NCBI RefSeq assembly: GCF_025137375.1
Contig: NZ_CP073720.1
Coordinates: 7,526,501 to 7,590,500, forward strand
Source: Dactylosporangium fulvum
Lineage (GTDB): Bacteria > Actinomycetota > Actinomycetes > Mycobacteriales > Micromonosporaceae
Length of the DNA stretch: 64,000 nucleotides
Direction: 5' to 3'
Shown here one piece after another: positions 50,724-58,734 of this stretch (the first letter of the stretch is position 1; each line of letters starts with the position of its first letter). The position numbers and the translations under genes were made by a program. The notes beneath the pieces were generated by a model that saw only the letters and a program-made list of their open reading frames with translations, did no database searches and was not told the DNA's origin.

Positions 50724-51844
50724 AGATCACTAAGATCGATGCCATCCCGCTGGACGCGCGATTGAAAGAGCCGTTCAAGTTCGGGCACGTGGTCCGGGAG
50801 AGATCGTCCAACGTCCTGGTCCGGGTAGAGACCGACGAGGGCCTCGTGGGCTGGGGTGAGGCATGCCCGGTGCCCCAGTTGACCGCGGAGACCCGGGAGT
50901 CGGTGGTCTCAGTGCTCTCCGAGCGGGTCGAACCGTTCCTGCGCGGGCGCGATCCGCGCTCCTGGCGCACCACGGTGAGTCTGCTCGACCGGCGCCTGGT
51001 CGGTTTCACCTTCACCCGGGCCGCGCTGGAGACCGCGCTGCTGGACCTCACCGGCAAGGCCGCCGGCAGCCCGATCTGGGCGATCCTCGGCGGGCGGTAT
51101 CGCGAAACCCTGCCGCTGCACGGCAGCGTGGGCTGGGACGAACGGCCAGAGGTCATGGTCGAGACGGCCACCCGGCAGGCCGCGGAGTTCGACACCCTCA
51201 AGCTCTACGTCGGACCAGGCGAGCTGGCCGCCGACCTGGACCGGCTGGCCACAGCCCGGGCCGCACTCGGCCCGGCGACCGCGCTGATCATCGACGTCAA
51301 CGGGCTATGGAGCCGATCGGAGGCACTGCGGGCCGGTCCGCGCCTGGCCGAGTTAGGCGTGCGGCTCGTGGAACAACCGCTGCCAGCACGCGATCCCACC
51401 GGTATGCGCGAAGTCACCCGGATCTACGGCGAGCGGTACGGCATCGACGTCGCCGCCGACGAGGGCATCCTGTCCGATGTGGATGCTGTCTACACCGCCG
51501 GCACCCATGCCGCCGCCGTGGCCACCATCGGGATCTGCAAGCTGGGCGGACCGGCGGCCGCGCTGGACGCCGCCCGGTCCGCCCTCGCGCACGGGCTCAG
51601 CGCGATGGTGGGCAGCGTGGTCGAACTGGGCATCGCCGCCGCAGCCGGCGCGCATCTGGCCGCCTGCGTGCCGCAGCTGGCCTACCCCTCGTACCTGATG
51701 GGCCCGCGCAAGTACGCCCAGCAGATCACCGGTGACGGGATGCCCATCCGGGACGGGGTGCTCACCGTCCCGAACGGGCCCGGACTCGGCATCGAGATCG
51801 ACCTGGACGCGATCGACGCCCTGGACATGCGCAAGCGGGTGTAG
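50720..51844 (+). CDS. Enolase-superfamily enzyme (muconate lactonizing/dipeptide epimerase-like)
   Basis: 374 residues: capping domain then TIM barrel. Metal ligands are intact: Asp in 'IIDVNGLW', Glu in 'LVEQPLPA', Asp/Glu in 'AADEGIL', and Lys in 'GICKLGG' on the opposite face. The usual K-x-K at the end of the second strand reads K-L-Y ('TLKLYVG'), so one catalytic lysine is replaced by tyrosine. That argues against simple two-base epimerisation and for one-base chemistry such as cycloisomerisation or dehydration. GTG start. Substrate unknown. Confidence 0.88.
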   Translation: MKITKIDAIPLDARLKEPFKFGHVVRERSSNVLVRVETDEGLVGWGEACPVPQLTAETRESVVSVLSERVEPFLRGRDPRSWRTTVSLLDRRLVGFTFTRAALETALLDLTGKAAGSPIWAILGGRYRETLPLHGSVGWDERPEVMVETATRQAAEFDTLKLYVGPGELAADLDRLATARAALGPATALIIDVNGLWSRSEALRAGPRLAELGVRLVEQPLPARDPTGMREVTRIYGERYGIDVAADEGILSDVDAVYTAGTHAAAVATIGICKLGGPAAALDAARSALAHGLSAMVGSVVELGIAAAAGAHLAACVPQLAYPSYLMGPRKYAQQITGDGMPIRDGVLTVPNGPGLGIEIDLDAIDALDMRKRV

Positions 51845-51879
51845 CCCCACAACCGCCCCAACGAACGAAAGGAACCGCC

Positions 51880-52095
51880 ATGCCTACTGTCAAAGTCGAG
51901 ATGTTCTCTGGCCGCACCCCGCAGCAGAAACGCGACCTCGTGCGACTCGTCACCGACGCCGTGGCCGAGAGCCTCAGCGTCGACCCGGCCGGCGTCCGCG
52001 TGCAGATCGTGGAGACCGAACGGCACCACAGCGCGGTCGGCGGTGTGCTACGTTCCGACGCTGCGGGTGAGGCCGTGCCGTTTGGCACGCCGTAA
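51880..52095 (+). CDS. 4-oxalocrotonate tautomerase-family protein
   Basis: 71 residues, M-P start (catalytic Pro2), 'TVKVEMFSGRTPQQKRDLVR', with ribosome site GAAAGGA. Paralogue of the tautomerase at 41733-41921, with a longer C-terminal tail. Last gene of the operon, 35 nt after the enolase-type gene. Likely isomerises a dienol or keto product of the upstream enzymes. Confidence 0.9.
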   Translation: MPTVKVEMFSGRTPQQKRDLVRLVTDAVAESLSVDPAGVRVQIVETERHHSAVGGVLRSDAAGEAVPFGTP

Positions 52096-52161
52096 CCCAC
52101 ACGGCACCGCTATGCAAACCATGCCGTCCTGACATCGACGGCGGCTACGCCTACACCGACC

Positions 52162-52194
52162 TCGCCCCCGGAGCTCCTGTTGCTCCGGGGGCGA
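52162..52194. terminator. Bidirectional hairpin terminator
   Basis: 13-bp perfect GC-rich stem (52162-52174 with 52182-52194), 7-nt loop, between the convergent tautomerase and MFS genes. Confidence 0.8.
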
Positions 52195-52206
52195 CGGCGT
52201 TCCCGG

Positions 52207-53655
52207 TCAGTCGCGCGGAAGGTCGCCCGCACTGGTGTCAGCGCGCCGCTCCGCGAGCTCGGCGACAATGCTCGCGTACCGCTTGTCAAGCGTGTAGCCG
52301 ATCAGCAGCAGCGCCATGACAACGGCGGCGATGGCGGGCAGCCAGATGAACAGGAAGCTCATCGCCGAGAGCGCCGAGTCCGGCTGGGCGCCGCCAACGC
52401 CGTTCGGGGCATATCCGCTGAGCGAGAGCACCGCGCCGATGATCGTGCTGCCCAGGCCGGCGCCGATCTTCTGCCCGACGGAGATGCCGCTGTAGACCAT
52501 GCCGTCGGCGCGCACGTGGCTGCGCCACTCCTCGTGCTCGATGACGTCGCCGATCATGGCGAAGATCGAGCCGAGAATCGCGCCGGCACCGAGGCCGGCG
52601 ACCGCCTGGCCAGCCATGACGACGGGGAGCTGCAGCGGGGAGCCGGCGACGACGAGCTGTCCGGCGACGATCGCCACGCAGGCCACCAAGCAGGCGTTGC
52701 GCTTGCCCCAGCGGCGCACCACGGGCACCGCAAGCAGCACCCCGCACAGTTCCGCCACCATGCGCAGCGTCAGGACGCCGGTCGCGATCGACTCGTCGCG
52801 CAGGATGTACTTGGCGTAGTACATCGAGACCGCGGGCAGAGACAGCAGGATGTTCAGCACAACGCCGAACGCGAGCAGGATCACCCAGTGCCGGTTGCCG
52901 AGCAGCGACCGGAGCGTCGCCCCGACCTTGACCGGCTGGCGACGCGGCAGTTCTGCGGTGTCCTCGCCGTCGTGGGCGGGTGCCACCACTTCCTTGCAGA
53001 AGCGGTACGTGACCAGGAACAGCGCAGCGACGAGCACCCCGACGATCGCGAACGTGTAGGTCCACGCGAGCGAACCGCCGCCGAAGGCCTTGACCATCGG
53101 CAGCGTGGCCGCCGTGATCGCGATGGACCCGACGTAGCAGCCGACCATGCGGAAGGTGTTGAGCAGCGCCCGCCCGTACTGGTCCTTCGTCATGAGCGAG
53201 GCAAGGACGCCGTAGGGAATGTTGATCGCCGAATAGATGACCGTGGCGCACAGATTGAAAGTTAGGAATGCGTAGACGATCTTTCCGGTCTCGCCGAGGC
53301 CCGGAGCGCTGAACATCAAAGCAACGGAAAGCCCGAATGGCACCCCGAGCCATTTCAGCCACGGCAGGGCTTTCCCGCCCAGCAGGGACAGCTTCTCCAT
53401 CGCGATGCCGACGGCGAGATCAAAGAGCGCGGCAAGAATCCGGGAGATAAGGAAGATCGTTCCGACGGTGCCCGCGGCGATGCCGACGACGTCCGTGTAA
53501 AAGAAGGTCAGGAACGCCGAGACAGCGATGAAGACCAGGTTGGAGGCGACGTCGCCAGCCCCGTAGGCGAGGCGCTCGCCCAGCCCGGGAATGCGCACCT
53601 CGGAGGAGAGCGCGACCGCCGTCGTCGTCGACTCGGCTCGTGCCGTTCGGCTCAT
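52207..53655 (-). CDS. MFS sugar transporter, GPH (melibiose carrier-like) family
   Basis: 482 residues with twelve hydrophobic segments. Features of the glycoside-pentoside-hexuronide:cation symporters: 'RLAYGAGDVASNLVFIAVS' near the start, the conserved 'FDLAVGIAME' after TM2 and 'INIPYGVLASLM'. ATG at 53655 with AGGGGA upstream. Divergent from the alpha-glucosidase, so it most likely imports the glycoside that enzyme hydrolyses. The 27-bp palindrome at 53744 lies in the shared promoter region. Confidence 0.9.
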   Translation of the reverse strand: MSRTARAESTTTAVALSSEVRIPGLGERLAYGAGDVASNLVFIAVSAFLTFFYTDVVGIAAGTVGTIFLISRILAALFDLAVGIAMEKLSLLGGKALPWLKWLGVPFGLSVALMFSAPGLGETGKIVYAFLTFNLCATVIYSAINIPYGVLASLMTKDQYGRALLNTFRMVGCYVGSIAITAATLPMVKAFGGGSLAWTYTFAIVGVLVAALFLVTYRFCKEVVAPAHDGEDTAELPRRQPVKVGATLRSLLGNRHWVILLAFGVVLNILLSLPAVSMYYAKYILRDESIATGVLTLRMVAELCGVLLAVPVVRRWGKRNACLVACVAIVAGQLVVAGSPLQLPVVMAGQAVAGLGAGAILGSIFAMIGDVIEHEEWRSHVRADGMVYSGISVGQKIGAGLGSTIIGAVLSLSGYAPNGVGGAQPDSALSAMSFLFIWLPAIAAVVMALLLIGYTLDKRYASIVAELAERRADTSAGDLPRD

Positions 53656-53743
53656 CGATGATTCCCCTACGTGTTCTTGAGAGCCCGCGACGGCCGCGAA
53701 TGACTCGCGTCGAGTAAAGGGACCCACCAGCGCCGCTGTCAAA

Positions 53744-53770
53744 CACGAAACGAACGCGATTCGTTTCGTG
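53744..53770. promoter_or_regulatory. 27-bp palindromic operator between transporter and alpha-glucosidase
   Basis: CACGAAACGAA (53744-53754), CGCGA, TTCGTTTCGTG (53760-53770): 11-bp perfect arms. It lies 38 bp before the alpha-glucosidase ATG and ~90 bp before the transporter start. The TetR gene at 55448-56062 is the best candidate to bind it, though a LacI-type regulator elsewhere would fit too. Confidence 0.7.
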
Positions 53771-53807
53771 GTTGAAAATCGACGATGGGTCATCCGACCA
53801 TGCGGCC

Positions 53808-55394
53808 ATGACGCTTCACGATCAGCCCGGAACGAAGGAGTGGTGGCGCGGAGCCACGCTCTATCACATCTACGTGCGGTCCTTTCAGGACTCGAACGGC
53901 GACGGTCACGGCGACCTCGCCGGCATCATCAGTCGGCTCGACTACCTGCAATGGCTCGGCGTCGACGCCCTGTGGCTGTCCCCGACGATGCCCTCCCCCA
54001 ACAACGACTGGGGCTACGACGTCGCCGACTACCTGAACGTGCAGGACGACCTCGGCGACCTCGAGACGCTCGACCGCCTGATCCGCGACGCCGGGGCGCG
54101 GGGTATGAAGGTCATGCTGGACCTCGTCGCGAACCACACCAGCTCGGCGCACCCGTGGTTCCGCGACGCCGTCAGCTCCCGCGACTCCGAGCACCGCTCC
54201 TACTACGTCTGGGCCGACCCCAAGCCCGACGGTTCGCTGCCGAACAACTGGGTCGACGACACGGGTGAGGTCGCCTGGACCCTGGACGAGACGACCGGCC
54301 AGTACTACTTCCACAACTTCCTCGCCGCCCAGCCCGACCTGAACTGGTGGGAGCCCCGCGTCCACGAGGAGTTCCGGCAGATCATGGAGTTCTGGTACGA
54401 GCGCGGTGTCGCGGGCTTCCGCATCGACGTCGCGAACGGCCTCTACAAGGACAAGTTCCTGCGCGACAACCCGGTGAACCCCAAGGCGGTCATCTACAAC
54501 ACCGAGGTGCAGGGCCGCTACGGCATCGAGCACAAGTTCAACTTCAACCAGCCCGAGACGCACGGCGTGTACCGGAACTGGCGCATCGAGGCCGAGAAGT
54601 ACGACCCGCCGCGGCTGCTGCTCGGCGAGACCTGGGTGTCCCGCGTGGACGAGCTGGCGCCGTACTACGGCGACGGCGACCAGCTCCAGCTTGGCTTCAA
54701 CTTCCCGCTCATCTTCGCCCCGTTCGAGCCCCGCGCGCTCGCCCAGGTGGTGCGCGAGTCCTTCGGGTCGTTCCCGGCCGGGTCCGCAACGGTGTGGGCC
54801 GGCTCGAACCATGACCTGCCCCGCATGGGCACCCGGTGGGCCAAGGGTGATGAGGATCTGCTGCGCGTCGCGCACGTCATCCTCGCGACCCTCCCGGGCA
54901 CCTACGCGCTCTACTACGGCGACGAGCTCGGCATGCTTGACAGCGACATCCCCACCGAGCTGCAGCAGGACCCGCTGACGAAGGGGGAACTCAACGGTCA
55001 GTGGCCGCGGGACAACGCCCGAGCTCCGATGCGCTGGGACGAGTCCGCCGCCGGTGGCTTCACCACCGGGTCTCCGTGGCTACCGGTGCACCCCGACGCA
55101 GATGTGAACGTCGAGCGGGAGATGAGCGACGCCGCCTCTGTGCTCGTCCTGGTGCGCACCCTCATCGCGCTGCACGCCCGGCACCTGGCCGGATCGGCGG
55201 AGTACACCGAGCTCGGCGTCGACGACGACCAGTGGACCTACCGCTCGGGCCCGCTCGTGGTCGTGGCGAACTTCTCCGACCACCCGGTGGACGTGCCGGG
55301 CGGCGCCGGCGCGCCGATCCTGACCAGCCGCGCCGTCGAGGTCACCGGGCAGGTGCCCGCGAAGACGGCGGCCGTCTTCACCGGCCTCACCTGA
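53808..55394 (+). CDS. Alpha-glucosidase, GH13 family (oligo-1,6-glucosidase type)
   Basis: 528 residues. The four conserved GH13 regions are visible: 'MLDLVANHTSSAH', 'GFRIDVANGLYKD' (nucleophile Asp), 'LLLGETWV' (acid/base Glu) and 'WAGSNHDLPR' (transition-state Asp), plus the C-terminal beta domain. No signal peptide, so it acts in the cytoplasm on an imported oligosaccharide. ATG at 53808; an upstream in-frame TTG lies next to the operator and is unlikely. Confidence 0.93.
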   Translation: MTLHDQPGTKEWWRGATLYHIYVRSFQDSNGDGHGDLAGIISRLDYLQWLGVDALWLSPTMPSPNNDWGYDVADYLNVQDDLGDLETLDRLIRDAGARGMKVMLDLVANHTSSAHPWFRDAVSSRDSEHRSYYVWADPKPDGSLPNNWVDDTGEVAWTLDETTGQYYFHNFLAAQPDLNWWEPRVHEEFRQIMEFWYERGVAGFRIDVANGLYKDKFLRDNPVNPKAVIYNTEVQGRYGIEHKFNFNQPETHGVYRNWRIEAEKYDPPRLLLGETWVSRVDELAPYYGDGDQLQLGFNFPLIFAPFEPRALAQVVRESFGSFPAGSATVWAGSNHDLPRMGTRWAKGDEDLLRVAHVILATLPGTYALYYGDELGMLDSDIPTELQQDPLTKGELNGQWPRDNARAPMRWDESAAGGFTTGSPWLPVHPDADVNVEREMSDAASVLVLVRTLIALHARHLAGSAEYTELGVDDDQWTYRSGPLVVVANFSDHPVDVPGGAGAPILTSRAVEVTGQVPAKTAAVFTGLT

Positions 55395-55409
55395 TCCCAC
55401 CTCCCCTGC

Positions 55410-55438
55410 GAGAGGCCCGCGCACCCCACGCGGGTCTC
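55410..55438. terminator. Probable hairpin terminator between alpha-glucosidase and TetR
   Basis: GAGA/TCTC and CCCGCG (55416-55421)/CGCGGG (55429-55434) form a stem with a two-base bulge and 7-nt loop between convergent genes. Confidence 0.5.
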
Positions 55439-55447
55439 ATCGCCTTC

Positions 55448-56062
55448 TCAGCGGGCCGCGAGCCTGCCTTCCAACGCCTCGATGAACAGATCAAGCGTGA
55501 ACGCGAAGGCGACCTCGGCACGCGGCGCATCCCGAGGCGCGGCTCTCACCGCGCGAGCCAACTCCTTCGTGCCGTCGGTAACCGACCGCGGGAAGAGTTG
55601 CTCCGGCGACAGCAGATCCAGGCTCCCTCCGATGACAATGATGTCGATGGCCGCGATGATCTGCATGACATCCTGATCGGCGAACCCGGCGCGCGAAAGC
55701 ACCGTAGCCAGGTTCTCCACACCCGACGCCGCGTCGCCTGGCTCCGCGGGTGACGTCGCCAGCAGCTGGATCAGCCATGGGTGACGAGCAAGCGTGTCCC
55801 GCTGCGCCCGCGCCACATCCCGGACCACGTCCTGCCACGCCGCGAGCGTGTCGACCCGCACCGCCATCTCCTCGTGCGTCCGTTGCCGGATCAACTCGAC
55901 CACCGCGTCCCGCCCGGCGACATGGTTGTAGAGCGACGACTGCCGCACCCCGAGCTTCGCCGCCAGTTCCGCCATGGTGAAGTCACCCGTTTCACCGGCG
56001 AGGTCGATCGCCGCATCGACGATAGCGTCGAGCGACAGTTTCGGGATCGTCGGCCGCGGCAT
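55448..56062 (-). CDS. TetR-family regulator (TetR_C_1 type)
   Basis: 204 residues. N-terminal helix-turn-helix 'FTMAELAAKLGVRQSSLYNH' and the longer C-terminal domain of the tetracycline-repressor subgroup ('DALFA'-type region replaced by 'EVAFAFTLDLFIEALEG'). Strong AGGAGG before the ATG. Convergent with the alpha-glucosidase and probably the regulator of the sugar unit through the palindrome at 53744. Ligand unknown. Confidence 0.9.
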   Translation of the reverse strand: MPRPTIPKLSLDAIVDAAIDLAGETGDFTMAELAAKLGVRQSSLYNHVAGRDAVVELIRQRTHEEMAVRVDTLAAWQDVVRDVARAQRDTLARHPWLIQLLATSPAEPGDAASGVENLATVLSRAGFADQDVMQIIAAIDIIVIGGSLDLLSPEQLFPRSVTDGTKELARAVRAAPRDAPRAEVAFAFTLDLFIEALEGRLAAR

Positions 56063-56133
56063 GGTGGTCCTCCTGCAGCGCAGCGTTGAGTGTGAGCGGT
56101 GGCGGTCCGCGTGTGGGAGCGCTCACGCCGATT

Positions 56134-56301
56134 CTAGATGATTGAGCCTTTTCCAAGCTGATCTCGCAGCTCAGAGTAGGTGCGGCGAACCCCGGGATTG
56201 ACGATGGCGAGGCCCAGTTCGTCGACGAACCACTCGCCCTCTCCCGGTTCTTCTGCCACACCGCCGAGGGAGATCAGCTCGTACAGCACCACGTTGCGCA
56301 T
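56134..56301 (-). CDS. Short RibD C-terminal-domain-like fragment
   Basis: 55 residues. It begins 'MRNVVLYELISLGGVAEEPG' and 'EWFVDELG', like the first ~28 residues of dihydrofolate-reductase-like (RibD_C) proteins common in actinobacteria, but then continues 'LAIVNPGVRRTYSELRDQLG' and stops at TAG. Family members are ~190 residues, so this is probably a truncated copy. ATG at 56301 (or 56307) with GGAAGG upstream. Confidence 0.5.
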   Translation of the reverse strand: MRNVVLYELISLGGVAEEPGEGEWFVDELGLAIVNPGVRRTYSELRDQLGKGSII

Positions 56302-56323
56302 CGCCATGGTCCTTCCCGGCCAG

Positions 56324-56530
56324 TCAGGCGCGGTGTGGCTTTTCGCCTGCCTCTTTCACGAGTCGGTCGCCTACCTCGAGCTGGTTCCACAGGTCCCGAT
56401 CGACCTTGACGTCCACGTGTGTTCCATCGTCGAGTCGAATGTTCAGGCGTCGGTAGAGGTTGGAGCCGTCGAGCAGTGCGCGCGACTTCTTCGCGACGGT
56501 CCCGCTCCATGCGTCCTCGTTCGTAGTCAT
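56324..56530 (-). CDS. Small DUF7489-like protein
   Basis: 68 residues: 'WSGTVAKKSRALLDGSNLYR', 'LDDGTHVDVKVDRDLWNQL', 'GDRLVKEAGEKP'. The alternation of strands suggests a small beta-barrel. Perfect AGGAGG 6 nt before the ATG. The pattern is one I recall as an actinobacterial domain of unknown function (DUF7489). The ~300 bases on its 5' side up to 56827 show no gene and should hold the two divergent promoters. Confidence 0.75.
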   Translation of the reverse strand: MTTNEDAWSGTVAKKSRALLDGSNLYRRLNIRLDDGTHVDVKVDRDLWNQLEVGDRLVKEAGEKPHRA

Positions 56531-56827
56531 CGAATCCTCCTGTGAACGTGCACGACATGCTGGCTGCAGCCCGCTCTTCCGGCCTCTCGCTGTCGTGCCT
56601 CGCCTACCGCGTGTTCGGGCTGGCGGCGTGGCGTGACCGCTGTGGAGAAGTCATGTACCAACCGTAGGAATCCGCGGGATCGGGCACGTCCGGCGCGCGA
56701 CGGGTCTTGCGTCTGCGACTTTAGGATGAGGGCCGGGGCGGACCAGCCTGAGGTCGTACGCGGCTTACGGCGGTCTCCGGGTTGCGCTGGCCGGCCGAGA
56801 AGGGCGGCGCGGGTAGGGTACGGCGGC

Positions 56828-57934
56828 ATGGGGGACGGCTACACGGCACGCTTCTCGCGGCGGTGGCGGATCGTCGCCGCCGTGGGGGCCGTGGTCGTGT
56901 CGGCGCCGCTGCTCACGCCCGCGCCGCTCGTCGTGGCCGGGGCCGCCGGGCGGGCCGCGGCGGCGCTGCTCGTGCTCGCCCAGGCCGCCGGCTTCTGGTG
57001 GCTCGAGGTCCGGCCCCGGCTCGGGACCGCCGTCGTGCTCGCGGCCGCCGCCGGGCTGCAGGTGTTGTACCCGGGCCTGGGGCCCGGCCTCGCGTTCGTC
57101 GTGCTGTGCACGTACGCGTGGCTGCGGCCCGCCGCCGAGACGCTCTGGGGGCTGGGGCTCGCGGCGCTTGCCGCCTGCGGGCCGGCCGTCGCGCGCGGGC
57201 GCTGGGCGATGGCCGGGCTGTGGCTCGGCGGCGTCGTGCTCGCCTGGAGCTGGGGCGCGCTGGTGCGGGCCCGCGGCGCGCGCCGGCTCGCCGAGCGGCG
57301 GCAGGCCGTGCTCGAGGAGCGGGCCCGGATCGCGCGCGAGCTGCACGACGTGCTCTCCCACACCGTGTCGGTCATGGTCGTGCAGGCGGCCGCCGCCGAC
57401 GACGTGTTCGACGCCGACCCGGCGCGGGCCCGCGAGGCGCTGCGACGCACCGAGCAGGCCGGGCGGCAGGCCCTCGCCGAGCTGCGCTGGTTCCTGCGCA
57501 CCGTGCGGGCCGACGAGGGCGACGCCGGGACGCAGGCGCCACCGCAGCCGGGCCTCGGTGACGTCGAGCGGCTCGCAGAGACGGTGAGCGCCGCCGGGCT
57601 GCCCGTGACGGTACGCCGGGAGGACGACGACGACGCGGACGTGCCGCTGGCCGTGCAACTGTCGGCGTATCGGATCGTCCAGGAGGCCCTCACCAACGCG
57701 CTGCGGCACGCCGGCGCCGGCAAGGCCGAAGTGGTGATCCGCAGCGGGCCTTCCGAGGTGTACGTTGAGGTGCGCGACGACGGCCGCGGCGGCTCCGGCA
57801 CCGGCTCCGGGCAGGGCATCCCCGGCATGCGGGAGCGCGCCGCGCTGCTCGGCGGCACGCTGCGGACCGGACCGGCGCCCGGCGGCGGGTTCGAGGTGGC
57901 GGCGTGGCTGCCGACGAGGGAGCGGGCCCAATGA
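56828..57934 (+). CDS. Sensor histidine kinase (DesK/NarL-partner type)
   Basis: 368 residues. Four to five N-terminal transmembrane helices (to ~140), a short coiled linker, HisKA_3 dimerisation domain with the phospho-His in 'IARELHDVLSH' and a HATPase domain ('QEALTNALRHAG', 'DDGRGGSGTGSGQGIPGMRERAALLGG'). No periplasmic sensor domain, so the signal is probably in the membrane. The response regulator follows 67 nt later. Confidence 0.93.
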   Translation: MGDGYTARFSRRWRIVAAVGAVVVSAPLLTPAPLVVAGAAGRAAAALLVLAQAAGFWWLEVRPRLGTAVVLAAAAGLQVLYPGLGPGLAFVVLCTYAWLRPAAETLWGLGLAALAACGPAVARGRWAMAGLWLGGVVLAWSWGALVRARGARRLAERRQAVLEERARIARELHDVLSHTVSVMVVQAAAADDVFDADPARAREALRRTEQAGRQALAELRWFLRTVRADEGDAGTQAPPQPGLGDVERLAETVSAAGLPVTVRREDDDDADVPLAVQLSAYRIVQEALTNALRHAGAGKAEVVIRSGPSEVYVEVRDDGRGGSGTGSGQGIPGMRERAALLGGTLRTGPAPGGGFEVAAWLPTRERAQ

Positions 57935-58001
57935 GCGGGGCGCGAACAATGCGGCACGGTTCCGGCCCGGGCGGCGGCCGTGGCCAAGCGGAGGTGACGG
58001 C

Positions 58002-58667
58002 ATGACGATCAGGGTGCTGATCGCCGACGACCAGGCGCTGGTGCGCTCCGGCTTCCGAATGATCCTCGAGGCCCGCGACGACCTCGAGGTGGTCGGCGAG
58101 GCCTCCGACGGCGCGCACGCGATCCGGCTGGTCGAGCAGGCCCGGCCCGACGTGGTTCTCATGGACGTGCGGATGCCCGGCCTCGACGGCGTCGAAGCCA
58201 CCGCGCGGCTGACCGGGCGGCCCGGCGCCCCGCGGGTCATCATTCTCACGACGTACGACCTCGACGAGGCGCTCTACGCGGCGCTGCGGGCCGGCGCCAG
58301 CGGGTTCCTGCTCAAGGACGTCCGCCCCGCCGACCTCGTCGAGGCGATCCGGGTCGTGGCCCGCGGCGACGCCCTGCTCGCGCCGAGCGCGACCCGGCGG
58401 CTGCTGGACCGGTTCGCGGCCACCGACGTGACGCCGCCGGCCACGCCCGGCGCCCTGGAGCAGCTCACCGAGCGGGAGCGGGAGGTGCTGATGCTGCTGG
58501 CCCGCGGCGCCGCCAACGCCGAGATCGCCGAGCGGCTGGTCGTGACCGAGGCGACGGTCAAGACCCACGTGTCGTCGATCCTGCGTAAGCTCGGCGTCCG
58601 CGACCGGGTCCAGGCCGTCGTGCTCGCCTACGACCTCGGCCTGGTCCGGCCCCGGCCCTCCTGCTGA
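58002..58667 (+). CDS. NarL/LuxR-type response regulator
   Basis: 221 residues. Receiver domain with acidic pocket (Asp9, Asp10), phospho-Asp55 in 'VVLMDVRMPG', Thr and Lys in 'LTTY' and 'LLKDVRP'; C-terminal LuxR helix-turn-helix 'LTEREREVLMLLARGAANAE'. ATG at 58002 with GGAGG 7 nt upstream. Partner of the kinase just upstream. The gene at 58735 is a likely target because it follows within 70 nt. Confidence 0.95.
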   Translation: MTIRVLIADDQALVRSGFRMILEARDDLEVVGEASDGAHAIRLVEQARPDVVLMDVRMPGLDGVEATARLTGRPGAPRVIILTTYDLDEALYAALRAGASGFLLKDVRPADLVEAIRVVARGDALLAPSATRRLLDRFAATDVTPPATPGALEQLTEREREVLMLLARGAANAEIAERLVVTEATVKTHVSSILRKLGVRDRVQAVVLAYDLGLVRPRPSC

Positions 58668-58734
58668 AGTCGTAGGCGCAGGGCCCGTCGCCGGTTGGAA
58701 GTGCGCGCGTCGCCGCGTTCCTAGCGTCGGTGTC

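Noticed and set aside
56765..58249. Minus-strand open frame opposite the histidine kinase and response regulator
   Set aside because: Composed of Gly/Arg/Pro low-complexity sequence; the plus strand has full two-component motifs.
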